This document shows, piece after piece, positions 16,313 through 24,832 of a DNA stretch of 64,000 nt (positions are counted from its first letter, which is position 1; every line of letters starts with the position of its first letter). Source of the stretch: Andeanibacterium fulvum (GTDB lineage Bacteria; Pseudomonadota; Alphaproteobacteria; Sphingomonadales; Sphingomonadaceae); assembly GCF_037154085.1 (NCBI RefSeq), contig NZ_JBANRM010000002.1:717993-781992 (forward strand), written 5' to 3'. The translations under genes and the position numbers were made by a program. The notes beneath the pieces were generated by a model. It was given only the letters and a program-made list of their open reading frames with translations, did no database searches and had not been told where the DNA came from.

Positions 16313-17710
16313 ATGGCCGGACAGGCGCAAGCGGAAGGCGCGACTCTCGATGTCGCCGGCTTCCTCGGCGGGCTGAAAATCACCCCCTTCCACAAATGGC
16401 TGATCTTCCTGTCCTGCCTCGTCACCTTTTTTGACGGGCTGGACTTCTCGCTGATGACTTTCACCCTGCCTTATGTGCGGGACGAGATGGGCCTCACCAC
16501 CGGGATGATGGGGCTGGTCAGTTCGGCCGCGTTCGCCGGGCAGATGGTCGGTTCGCTGGCCGGTTCCTATGTGGCAGACGTGATGGGACGCCGTCCCGTA
16601 ATCCTGCTGTGCACCGTGCTCGGTGCGGTGCTCACCTTCATCACCGGCTATGCCAACAGCCCGGAAATGCTGATCGCGCTGCGCTTCCTGGGTGGCCTCG
16701 CCATTGGCGGGTTGCTGGCGCCGGCATGGTCGCTCAATATCGAGGCAATGCCCTTCTCGCTGCGGGCCACTTCGGTGACGATCATCATGCTGGGCTTCAG
16801 CCTTGGCGGTGCGGCGGCCGGGCAGATCACCAATCTGATCGCCCCGCATTATGGCTGGGAAGGCGTGTTCTTCTTCTGCGGTGCGGCCACGTTCGTGCTG
16901 GCGGTGGTCCTGCAATTCACCTTGCCCGAATCCGCCCGCTGGATGGTGGCGCGGGGCAAGCCGGTGGAAAAGGTGCTGCCGCTGCTGCAGCGCTTCGATC
17001 CCTCGCTGGCGGCCCGCAAGATCACATCGCTGATCCTTTCGGACGAGAAGAAAAGCTCCGGCGAGGCGCCGTGGACGAAGTTCTTCGCGCTGTTCAAGGG
17101 GCCGCTGCTGTTCATCACCCCGATCATCTGGGCGACCTATTTCTTCTCGTCCTTCGCGATCTACCTCAAGTCCAGCTTCGGTATCCTGTTCCTCGAAAAG
17201 CTCGGCATCCCGCTGGCCACAGCAACCAATCTCGGCTCCATCGGCGGCATCATCGGTGCCATCGGCGGCGTGTTCCTGCTGGGCTTCACGGAAAAGCGCG
17301 GGCCGATCTGGATCGCCATCGCGCCACTGCTGGGTGTGCCGCTGGCCGTTTTCATCGGTGCCGGCCATATCGACGGCGGTCCGCTGTTCATCCCGATCAT
17401 TCTGCTCGGCTCGATCACTATCGGCGTGGGCCATGCGGCGGTGATTTCCATCACCAGCATCTATTATCCCAGCGCGATCCGCTCGACCGGCGGCGGCATG
17501 GCCAGCTTCATGGCCAAGTTCGCGGCAGTGGCGGCGCCCAATATCGGGGCGGCCTGGTTCCTGGCGGACCGGCAGGCCGTGCTGGACGGCTATCTCTTCA
17601 CCGGCCTGTGCCTGGCCGGCGTGGTGGTGGGCATCGTGGCGCTGGCCTTCTTCGCCCGGCAATTGCCCGCAGCACATGTCCATACCGATCCCGAGCCTGA
17701 ACCTGCCTGA
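16313..17710 (+). CDS. MFS transporter, aromatic/sugar acid symporter-like
   Basis: A 12-helix major facilitator protein of 465 residues, resembling the aromatic acid:H+ symporter (AAHS) group. The first helix contains FFDGLDFSLMTFTLPY, with the DGxD pattern of AAHS members. The loop 2-3 motif GSYVADVMGRRPVIL and the helix 4 motif RFLGGLAIGGLLAPAWSLNIEAMP are present, and the two halves are joined by a hydrophilic loop around residues 215-255. A good ribosome binding site (GGAGAGGAAA) precedes the ATG. Its stop is 22 bases from the dehydratase start, so the two are probably co-transcribed and the carrier likely brings in the dehydratase substrate or a precursor. Confidence 0.87.
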   Translation: MAGQAQAEGATLDVAGFLGGLKITPFHKWLIFLSCLVTFFDGLDFSLMTFTLPYVRDEMGLTTGMMGLVSSAAFAGQMVGSLAGSYVADVMGRRPVILLCTVLGAVLTFITGYANSPEMLIALRFLGGLAIGGLLAPAWSLNIEAMPFSLRATSVTIIMLGFSLGGAAAGQITNLIAPHYGWEGVFFFCGAATFVLAVVLQFTLPESARWMVARGKPVEKVLPLLQRFDPSLAARKITSLILSDEKKSSGEAPWTKFFALFKGPLLFITPIIWATYFFSSFAIYLKSSFGILFLEKLGIPLATATNLGSIGGIIGAIGGVFLLGFTEKRGPIWIAIAPLLGVPLAVFIGAGHIDGGPLFIPIILLGSITIGVGHAAVISITSIYYPSAIRSTGGGMASFMAKFAAVAAPNIGAAWFLADRQAVLDGYLFTGLCLAGVVVGIVALAFFARQLPAAHVHTDPEPEPA

Positions 17711-17732
17711 CCAGATTGACCGGAGTACCCAA

Positions 17733-19388
17733 ATGACCCTTCGCAGCATCGCCGCCAATTCGCCCGGCCGCCGTGCCAACTGGAAGGCGCTGGGCCTCAG
17801 CGCCGAAGACATGCTGAAGCCCAAGATCGCGGTGGTGAATTCCTCCTCCGAACTGGCGATCTGCTATGCCCATCTCGATGGTATCGCGGCCATCGTGAAG
17901 GAAGAAATCCGCAAGGCTGGGGGCGTGCCGTTCGAGGTGCGCACTGCTGCCCCTTCGGACTTCATCACGGGTGCGGCCAAGGGCGGCAGCTACATTCTTG
18001 CCGGGCGCGATATCATCGCTAACGATATCGAAGTGCAGGTGGAAGCCGCCCTGCTGGACGGGATGATCTGCCTGACCAGCTGCGACAAGACCCCGCCTGG
18101 CCATTTGATGGCCGCGGCGCGCCTCAACATTCCCACCATCCTGGTCATCGGCGGTTATCAGCAGGCAGGCGAGATCGATGGCGAGCCGGTGGACGTGGAA
18201 GATGTGTGGTCCGGCTCCGTGGGCGAACGCTTCGGCGCCAAGCCCAAATTCCCGGTGGCCGACATGGCCGAGAACGCCATTCGCGGCCCCGGCGTCTGCG
18301 CCGGGATGGCCACGGCCAATACGATGCATTCCGTGGTCGAGGCCCTGGGCATGAGCCTGCCGGGCAGCGCCCCGGTGCGCGCCAATTCGCCCAAGATGAA
18401 GGAAGGCGCCCGCGCGGCTGCCCGCCGCATCGTGGAGATGGTGCACGAAGACCTGCGCCCGCGCACGATCCTGACCGAAGGGGCCTTCCGCAATGCCGTG
18501 GCCACCGTGCTGGGCGTTTCGGGCTCCATCAACGCGATCAAGCATCTGCAGGCGACCGCCATCGAGGCGGAGACGGATATCGACGTCTACGCCCTGTGGG
18601 AGGAAATGAGCGACGTGCCCGTGCTCTCCGCCGTGCGCCCCACCGGTGCGGTGCGGATCGAGCAGTTCGAGGATGCGGGCGGCGCGCGGGCCGTGCTCAA
18701 GCGGCTGGAAGGCCGGATCGACACCTCGGCAATGACCTGCACCGGCAAGACGCTGGCCGAGAATCTGGCAGGCTATGTCATCCCCGGTCCCGACGTGATC
18801 CATGCCGTGGACGATCCGGTGGGCGAGGGGCCGGCGATTGCCATCCTGCGCGGCAATTTCGCCGATACCGCCGTGGTCCGCCTCGGCATCCGCGACGGCT
18901 CGCGGCCCGAGGAATTCAGCGGCCCTGCCAAGGTGTTCGAGGATTCGCTGGAATGCCTTCAGGCCATCGAGGATGGCAAGGTCGTGGCAGGCGACGTGGT
19001 GATCGCGCGCAACCAGGGCCTGAAAGGCGGCCCGGCCATGGGTGGCGGCGCTTCCATGGTGCTGTTCGCGCTTGATGCGGCAGGCCTTGCCAAGACGACT
19101 GCCTTCGTGACGGACGGCCAGCTTTCCGGCCTGTGCCTCAAGGGGCTGACCGTGGCCGAAGTCTCGCCCGAGGCGGCCACTGGCGGGCCGATCGGCAAGG
19201 TGCGCGATGGCGACATCGTGACCATCAGCGTGGCCAATCGCGGCATCGATGTGGCGCTTTCGCCGGAAGAACTGGCGGCACGCGAAGGGCCGGGCTTCCG
19301 CATTCCGGCGACGGGCTATCTCAGCAATTTCCGCGAGGCAGTGCATCCGCTCTCCACGGGCGGGGTGCTGCTGCCGCTCGACGAATAG
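17733..19388 (+). CDS. IlvD/Edd family dehydratase, divergent
   Basis: A 551-residue iron-sulfur dehydratase of the dihydroxy-acid/sugar-acid dehydratase family. The Fe-S cysteines are in NSSSELAICYAHLD, TSCDKTPPGHLMAA and GPGVCAGMATANTM; the last two correspond to the family CDK..PG and C.GM.TANTM motifs. The C-terminal domain has QGLKGGPAMGGGASM and TDGQLSGLCLKG. The first motif and SGSVGERFGAK depart from true IlvD, and pairing with an MFS acid carrier favours a catabolic sugar acid or related hydroxy acid over valine/isoleucine synthesis. The ATG at 17733 has GGAGT upstream. Confidence 0.85.
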   Translation: MTLRSIAANSPGRRANWKALGLSAEDMLKPKIAVVNSSSELAICYAHLDGIAAIVKEEIRKAGGVPFEVRTAAPSDFITGAAKGGSYILAGRDIIANDIEVQVEAALLDGMICLTSCDKTPPGHLMAAARLNIPTILVIGGYQQAGEIDGEPVDVEDVWSGSVGERFGAKPKFPVADMAENAIRGPGVCAGMATANTMHSVVEALGMSLPGSAPVRANSPKMKEGARAAARRIVEMVHEDLRPRTILTEGAFRNAVATVLGVSGSINAIKHLQATAIEAETDIDVYALWEEMSDVPVLSAVRPTGAVRIEQFEDAGGARAVLKRLEGRIDTSAMTCTGKTLAENLAGYVIPGPDVIHAVDDPVGEGPAIAILRGNFADTAVVRLGIRDGSRPEEFSGPAKVFEDSLECLQAIEDGKVVAGDVVIARNQGLKGGPAMGGGASMVLFALDAAGLAKTTAFVTDGQLSGLCLKGLTVAEVSPEAATGGPIGKVRDGDIVTISVANRGIDVALSPEELAAREGPGFRIPATGYLSNFREAVHPLSTGGVLLPLDE

Positions 19389-19391
19389 GGC

Positions 19392-19736
19392 TCACTCGCC
19401 GCAATAGCGCCTGACGATCGCCGCCTCCCGCAGCAGCGCCTCGGCACGCTCGGCCTGTCCCAGAGGGGCAAGCTGGGCGGCTGCCTGTTCGCGATCCTCC
19501 AGTTCGGCGGCCAGGATCGCTTCGAGCTTTTCCGGCGAGAGGGCCAGCCGCTCCACTTCGTTCGACAGGCCTGAAACCTGCAGCGGGGCCGATCCGATCT
19601 CGGGCGCTTCGGCATTGTCGATCGCGGCCAGCAGCACGCGCAGCACCGTGATCTCCTCGGCCCGCTTGCCCTTCATCGCCTCCTTCAGATCAAGCCGCAT
19701 CCGCGCCTTCAGCTGGGCTGCATGGTCTTCGGGCAT
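19392..19736 (-). CDS. GatB/YqeY domain protein
   Basis: A 114-residue helical protein of the YqeY family, related to the tRNA-binding tail of the GatB amidotransferase subunit. It has the N-terminal KARMRLDLKEAMKGKRAEEITVLRVLLAAIDNAE stretch in parts, followed by a second helical block. It is shorter than the usual 145-150 residues because the C-terminal subdomain is missing. The ATG at 19736 matches the normal family N-terminus; the frame is open 17 codons further up. The gene ends three bases from the dehydratase, convergent with it. Cellular role uncertain. Confidence 0.78.
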   Translation of the reverse strand: MPEDHAAQLKARMRLDLKEAMKGKRAEEITVLRVLLAAIDNAEAPEIGSAPLQVSGLSNEVERLALSPEKLEAILAAELEDREQAAAQLAPLGQAERAEALLREAAIVRRYCGE

Positions 19737-19999
19737 CGCGTGGCTCCACGGAAAAATGACTCGATAGGCTGCCTTATGGCGCTTCACTCGCGGCGAGGCG
19801 AGCCGGGCGAAGGTTGACGCAGAACGGCCTGCGAAACCATGTGACCATCCGGCTGTATTATCGCGATTTTACAGGCGGTTGGTGTGATTTGGAAGGGTGC
19901 GCCGTGTGACCTTTGAATTTGGCCCATTTGCAGAGTGTTGCAGGCCGCAATCCTCGCGCTGAATGGGTCGAGCGGCGCTCACGGCAAAATATCCGCAAA

Positions 20000-20091
20000 C
20001 GTCATCCTGACTTGTTTCAGGATCTATGGCTCCGGATCGAGCGACAAAACGTGAGGCACTATGAATGCTGAAAAAGTTCAGCATGACGATG
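20000..20091. repeat. Paired palindromic repeat, family D
   Basis: Two hairpin-forming arms face each other: ATCCTGACTTGTTTCAGGAT around 20004-20022 and ATGCTGAA...TTCAGCAT around 20064-20083. Both are bounded by GTCAT/ATGAC. The same family recurs at 47265-47315 and 49439-49549. It occupies the middle of the 498-base gap between yqeY and the next gene; I see no gene in the rest of that gap. Confidence 0.7.
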
Positions 20092-20234
20092 TCTGACGGG
20101 TCATTCTCCGCACGGCCGTCGGTCCACAGCCAGTCGGGGATTCTCACCATGTCAAGGAGCGGCGCAGTCCCTGCCACGGCAGGCTGCCTGTAGGAAAATC
20201 ATTTCCGCCATGTCGGCACGCTTCACCCGTCGCG

Positions 20235-20786
20235 TTACGCGCCGGGCTGGATCGTGGTGAGCTTGAAGGGCTGTTCGATATCCAGCTTCACTGCGAACAG
20301 GGCCTCCTCGCCGGAGCGGTTGGCCGTGGTGTGAATGATCGCGCGGCAATGCACCTGTGCTGCCTCCAGTCGCCATTCATGCAGCCATTCGCGATAGCGC
20401 GTGGCCAGATAGGCCGGGCAATAGCCGATCACTCGCGCGCCGATCGCCACGCTGCAGCCATTGCCCTGATCCAGGATCAGTTCGGCAAGGCAGGCAAAAG
20501 GCTGCCCCGCATCGACACTGGCGGGTACGATCTCGCGGATCGTCGCCTGATGGCGGGCCGCCCCGGCCACGCTCACCGCGAACTCGCCCTGTCCATGCAG
20601 GAAGATTGCCCGGCAATTACCCGCGAAGGCATTGCGCACTGCCCGGTTGCGGGCGCCAAGCAGGGGCTTGAAAAGTCCGGATAGCATGCGGGCGGCGACC
20701 AGAGGCTGTGCGAGGAATCGGGCGACTGTGGCCAGCCTAGCCGGGCGATGTGACAGTTTGGAAGGCGGGCGGGCTGGGCTGTGCAA
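20235..20786 (-). CDS. Small protein with HIRAN-like pattern, function unknown
   Basis: A 183-residue protein from a TTG at 20786, or 150 residues from the ATG at 20687; neither start has a clear ribosome binding site. The C-terminal two thirds read like a HIRAN-type beta domain. There is a conserved small-residue turn (VSVAGAARHQATIREI), an Asp/Asn pair before a hydrophobic strand (ILDQGNGCSVAIGARVIGYCP) and a helix with AxxYREWL, ending in VHCRAIIHTT. HIRAN domains bind single-stranded DNA ends in helicases, but stand-alone copies exist. It lies 41 bases downstream of the FAD oxidoreductase on the same strand. The domain match is by eye only. Confidence 0.5.
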   Translation of the reverse strand: MHSPARPPSKLSHRPARLATVARFLAQPLVAARMLSGLFKPLLGARNRAVRNAFAGNCRAIFLHGQGEFAVSVAGAARHQATIREIVPASVDAGQPFACLAELILDQGNGCSVAIGARVIGYCPAYLATRYREWLHEWRLEAAQVHCRAIIHTTANRSGEEALFAVKLDIEQPFKLTTIQPGA

Positions 20787-20827
20787 ATCGCAGGTCCGCC
20801 CTTCCTTCCGTCATTGCCGCACAAACC

Positions 20828-22306
20828 TCACTCCGCCGGAACCGCCTCGCTCCCCACTGCCGCCACCGCCGCATCGTCGCTCAGATGCGCGCCCTGTTCG
20901 CGCAGGATCTTGCGCACTTCGGCCACGTCCACCTCGCGCGGCTGCACGCCGCGATTGGCTGCCACTGCCGCGCCCACGCCTGCCGCATGGCCGGTCAGCC
21001 AGCATTGCGGGATTTCGCGCATGAAGCCGTGGCTGTTCGCATCGCAGCTGATGTGGCGCCCGGCGGCCAGCATCCCGTCCAGCTGACGCGGCACGAGGCT
21101 GCCATAGGGCACGGAGACGGTCGGGAATTTCGGGCTGATCGAGGGGCTCACGCCCACCTCGTCCGCCACTGGCGTGCCATTGCCCCAGTTCTGGCGCTCG
21201 ATCCGGCCGATGCCCGCAAGGCGGCGTGTGTGGCGCACACCCAGTTGGCTGGCGCTCTGCAGCGAATAGGCATTCTCGAAGCCAGGCGCGTGACGGCGGA
21301 AGAACTGGCAGTGCCCTTCCATCAGCCGGTGGCTGCGGAATTCCACTTCGGTCATGTCGTCCACGTCCAGCGCCGAAAGGCCGGACTGGCGGGGGCCGAG
21401 GAACAAAGCGATGTCCGGCCGCCAGCTGACATAGGGCGTCTGGAAGAAGCCCAGTTCTTCTCGCCCGCGCGCCATCAATTCGCGCAATTGCTCGGGATAG
21501 AGGACCTTCCAGTTGATCCAGCGGTCCATGTTGACGCCGCCCAGCACCCAGCCGGTATTCATCGAATGGTGGACATCGCCTTCCTCGATATCGGTATCGA
21601 AGGCGGCCCCGGCGCGGGCGAACATGTCGCCATCGCCCGTGGTGTCCACCACCACCTTGGCCATCACGGCCTGGCGCCCGGCCTTCGATTCGAAGATGAC
21701 GCCCTTGGCCACGCCATCTTCCACCACCGGCCGTGCGGCCCAGGCGTGGAACACGATTCGCACGCCCGCCTGCAGCAGCATTTCCTGATTGTTGAGCTTC
21801 ATCCGCTCGGGATCGAGCGTGGGCGCCCATTGCACGATGCCGTGGAAAGCCGTGGTGCGCTGGCCCCAGTAACCGGCCTTGATCGGGTCCTGCGAACCCC
21901 AGTCCTCGCGCGGCGGGCCGGCCACGGCCTCGGGCGGCATGCGGTCGATGAACTGGCGGGCAAAGCCCTGGATCACATGATTGCCCTGCCAGTCGGTCAT
22001 GCGGTCGATCCACATGACGAGGCCGCCGGTGGAAAGGCCGCCAAGGCAGTTATAGCGTTCGATCAGCGTCACGTCGGCGCCCGCCTTGGCCGCCGCCCAG
22101 GCTGCCGCACAGCCGGCAGGGCCGCCGCCGATCACCGCCACGTCGCAGCGATGATAGATGTCCACCTCGCGGGCATCCTCGCGGATGGTGCCGGTGCCGT
22201 TGCGCGGGGGCAGGGTGTGGCTGGTGGATTCGAACACATCCGATCCCAGGAAGCGGTCTTCGCTGTGCCCTTCCACGCGGTGCATCTTCGGCTTGTCGTC
22301 GGCCAT
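20828..22306 (-). CDS. FAD-dependent oxidoreductase (FAD_oxidored family)
   Basis: A 492-residue flavoprotein. The N-terminal Rossmann motif VAVIGGGPAGCAAAWAAAKAGADV starts near residue 50, followed by ERYNCLGGLSTGGLV. A second nucleotide-contact segment is VVVDTTGDGDMFARAGA, and the C-terminus has LAAGRHISCDANSHGFMREIPQCWLTGHAAG, as in the FAD_oxidored group of dehydrogenases. No signal peptide. ATG 22306 is preferred because AGGA lies eight bases before it; an in-frame ATG at 22321 is weaker. The substrate is unknown and the neighbours do not reveal it. Confidence 0.82.
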   Translation of the reverse strand: MADDKPKMHRVEGHSEDRFLGSDVFESTSHTLPPRNGTGTIREDAREVDIYHRCDVAVIGGGPAGCAAAWAAAKAGADVTLIERYNCLGGLSTGGLVMWIDRMTDWQGNHVIQGFARQFIDRMPPEAVAGPPREDWGSQDPIKAGYWGQRTTAFHGIVQWAPTLDPERMKLNNQEMLLQAGVRIVFHAWAARPVVEDGVAKGVIFESKAGRQAVMAKVVVDTTGDGDMFARAGAAFDTDIEEGDVHHSMNTGWVLGGVNMDRWINWKVLYPEQLRELMARGREELGFFQTPYVSWRPDIALFLGPRQSGLSALDVDDMTEVEFRSHRLMEGHCQFFRRHAPGFENAYSLQSASQLGVRHTRRLAGIGRIERQNWGNGTPVADEVGVSPSISPKFPTVSVPYGSLVPRQLDGMLAAGRHISCDANSHGFMREIPQCWLTGHAAGVGAAVAANRGVQPREVDVAEVRKILREQGAHLSDDAAVAAVGSEAVPAE

Positions 22307-22458
22307 TTCCCGGATCCTCATCTGTTTGCTAGCCTGCTAATCATATGGCGCGCGCCACGCAAGGCGATCTCATGCACGAAAGCGGATTGCGTGCCTGCCG
22401 CCTCTCCGCTAGGGCGCGCCTTCCCATGCCTGCGGAATCTTCCGCAAGTAGGGGATGA

Positions 22459-22532
22459 GGCCCGATGGCGGAGTGGTGACGCAGCGGACTGCAAATCCGT
22501 ATACGCCGGTTCGATTCCGGCTCGGGCCTCCA
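22459..22532 (+). tRNA. tRNA-Cys (GCA)
   Basis: 74 bases fold as a tRNA. The 7-bp acceptor stem GGCCCGA/TCGGGCC is followed by U73 and an encoded CCA at 22530-22532. The anticodon GCA is at 22491-22493, and the T arm contains GGTTCGATTCC. Confidence 0.96.
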
Positions 22533-22589
22533 CTTTCCACGCCCCGGCTTGCGGCACCACCGCAAGGCCATTAAGGGGCGCGGCAGAGT

Positions 22590-22665
22590 GCCGCTTTAGC
22601 TCAGTTGGTAGAGCACATCATTCGTAATGATGGGGTCACGTGTTCGAGTCACGTAAGCGGCACCA
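22590..22665 (+). tRNA. tRNA-Thr (CGU)
   Basis: 76 bases with acceptor stem GCCGCTT/AAGCGGC, D arm TAGCTCAGTTGGTAGAGC, anticodon stem CATCA/TGATG with CGT at 22623-22625 (reads ACG), T arm with GTTCGAGTC and encoded CCA at 22663-22665. Confidence 0.96.
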
Positions 22666-22776
22666 CTTTTCCTGCATTTCATTGTTTCCGCGATGATCGA
22701 GCGCTGCGGTGCGGCGTGTCGGGTCTCACTTCCGCATTAACCTTTTTAGCGCGTGTGGACCGTATAACCGCGTATC

Positions 22777-24606
22777 ATGCGGCTCGCTACCATCACTAAC
22801 TGGGCTTACGGGATCACCGTGGGGCTTACGCTTGTTTCCGGCGTTACCATGCTGCTTGCGTCCAACGCTCAGCAGGAAGAGCGTGCGGCCGTGGATTTGC
22901 GGCATCAACTGGGCAAGGCGACTGCGCGGCTAAACGTCGATGTCCGGGCGCTTACCGACCATGCGCGCCAGTTCCTCGATACGGGCGATCAGTCCTATCT
23001 CATCGCCTATCGGCGCGAGCTGGCGGATCTTGGTACGGTCGAGAAGCGCATTGCCCATATCGAGGATGCCGGGGCCGGGCCGGACGAGCTGGCGGCGCTG
23101 AAAGAGGCCGTGCGTTGGGCCGATACCCTGCATGACGAGCAGGCCGCCGCCCTTGCCGCTCACGAAGCGGGCGACGAGGCCGGGGCGCGCAAGATTCTGT
23201 TCGGTGCCGAATATGAGCGGGAACTGGACCGGGTCGATACGCTGATCACTCGCTTCCAGGACCTGCTCGACCGCCGGGTTGATGACGAAGTGCGCGAGGC
23301 GACCGGCGTGGCGAAGATCTGGCGCGGCCTGTCGGAAGCCGCCATCGCGGTCACCGGCCTGCTGTTCCTGTGCGTGCTGTTCTTCGTGTTCCGCCAGCGC
23401 GTGCTGCGCCCGGTGGTGAAGCTGAGCGACGTGGTCAACCGCCTCGCCGCGCAGGATTTCGCGGTCGAGCCGCCGGAGATCGCGCAGATCGACGAGATCG
23501 GCGACATGGCGCAGGCCATCCGGATTTTCCGGGAAAACGGCATCGAGCGCCAGCGGCTGGAGAACGAGCGCAATGCCGATCTCGCGATCCGCGATCTGCT
23601 CTCGCGCATGACCCAGCGGATGCAGGGCTGCGATACGCTGGACGACCTGAAGGACGTGGTTCAGCGCTTCGTTCCGGAAATCGCCCCGGCGCGCGCCGGG
23701 CGGCTCTATCTGGTGGACAAGGAGCGCAACGCCGTGGTTGCGGCCTGCAGCTGGCTCTCGCCTGCCCATTCGCCGCGCGAATTCGTGCCCGCGGCGTGCT
23801 GGGCGCTGCGGCGGGGCCTTGCCCACCGTCCTTCGGGAGGGATGGTTGACGTTCCCTGCCAGCATCTGGAATTCGAGACGGGGCACCTTCCCGACACGCT
23901 CTGCCTTCCGCTCACGGCCCAGCGCGAGACCTTGGGGCTGCTCTATCTGGAGCCGGCCGCGGGCAATGACGATGCCGATCTCACGCCGGAAATCTATCTC
24001 AACATGCTGGCCGAGAATATCGGGCTGGCGCTGGCCAATCTGCAATTGCGCGATGCCCTGCGCGAGATGGCGATGGCCGATACGCTGACCGGCCTTTCCA
24101 ATCGCCGCCAGTTCGATGCCGTGCTGGAGCAGCAGCTGGATCAGGCCCATCGCGACAGCAAGCCGCTCAGCTGCGTGATGATCGACGTCGATCACTTCAA
24201 GAAATTCAACGACACTTTCGGCCACGATGCCGGAGATGCGGTGCTGCGCGAAGTGGGCGCGGTATTGCGCAATGTCACGCGCGAGCCGGAATTCGTGTTC
24301 CGCTATGGCGGCGAGGAATTCGCCATGCTGATGCCGGGGCTGGATGCAGAGCAGGCGGCCGAGCGTGCCGAGGAAATCCGCGCCCGGATCGGCGCGATCC
24401 AGATCGCCCATGGCGGCCGCGACCTCGGCCGGATCAGCGCCTCGATCGGCGTGGCCTGCGCGCCCGACCAGTGCCGGCTCAGCCGGCTGGTGCTGAGCGC
24501 GGATGCGGCGCTGCTGCGCGCCAAGGCCAATGGGCGCGACCGGGTGGAAGTCGCCGAAGGGCCGGCGCCCAATGTTCCCCAGGAGCGACGCTCGGCCAGC
24601 AACTGA
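22777..24606 (+). CDS. Membrane diguanylate cyclase (HAMP-GAF-GGDEF)
   Basis: A 609-residue enzyme predicted to make cyclic di-GMP. Two transmembrane helices (about 8-28 and 190-210) enclose a helical periplasmic domain. A HAMP segment follows (RPVVKLSDVVNRLAAQDF), then a coiled linker, a GAF-like domain (about 275-425) and a GGDEF domain with the active site RYGGEEF (GGEEF at 511-515). The expected DVDHFKKFNDTFGHDAGD and LTGLSNRRQFD are also present. The degenerate RxxD inhibitory site is not obvious. It starts 111 bases after tRNA-Thr and stands alone on its strand before the efflux operon. Confidence 0.92.
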   Translation: MRLATITNWAYGITVGLTLVSGVTMLLASNAQQEERAAVDLRHQLGKATARLNVDVRALTDHARQFLDTGDQSYLIAYRRELADLGTVEKRIAHIEDAGAGPDELAALKEAVRWADTLHDEQAAALAAHEAGDEAGARKILFGAEYERELDRVDTLITRFQDLLDRRVDDEVREATGVAKIWRGLSEAAIAVTGLLFLCVLFFVFRQRVLRPVVKLSDVVNRLAAQDFAVEPPEIAQIDEIGDMAQAIRIFRENGIERQRLENERNADLAIRDLLSRMTQRMQGCDTLDDLKDVVQRFVPEIAPARAGRLYLVDKERNAVVAACSWLSPAHSPREFVPAACWALRRGLAHRPSGGMVDVPCQHLEFETGHLPDTLCLPLTAQRETLGLLYLEPAAGNDDADLTPEIYLNMLAENIGLALANLQLRDALREMAMADTLTGLSNRRQFDAVLEQQLDQAHRDSKPLSCVMIDVDHFKKFNDTFGHDAGDAVLREVGAVLRNVTREPEFVFRYGGEEFAMLMPGLDAEQAAERAEEIRARIGAIQIAHGGRDLGRISASIGVACAPDQCRLSRLVLSADAALLRAKANGRDRVEVAEGPAPNVPQERRSASN

Positions 24607-24678
24607 GGGCCCCCCCTTCGCGGCGAGTATATGTCGCTCATCAGGTGCCGTCGGCCGTTTGCAGAACGGCGCGGGAAA

Positions 24679-24720
24679 TTGACACTGCCCATGCCCATCT
24701 GTCTTATGTGAGTAACTCAC
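24679..24720 (+). promoter_or_regulatory. Promoter with palindromic operator for the efflux operon
   Basis: TTGACA (24679-24684) is spaced 17 bases from TCTTAT (24702-24707), a plausible vegetative promoter. Directly after it is the perfect palindrome GTGAGTAACTCAC at 24708-24720, placed where a repressor would cover the transcription start. A half copy GTGAGTT follows near 24740. No regulator gene is next to it. Confidence 0.55.
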
Positions 24721-24832
24721 CTTGCCGAAGCAGGCGCGGTGAGTTGCCGCGCGGTACCTTGCGACAATTCGTGACTGGCCCTTGTGCCGTTGTGGTTTAG
24801 GTTGCGGGCGCTGCGGAAGCGGGGGATTTGCA

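Noticed and set aside
22459..22665. tRNA genes as an attachment site of an integrated element
   Set aside because: No integrase follows, neighbouring genes look like core genes and no repeat of a tRNA 3' end was noticed downstream.
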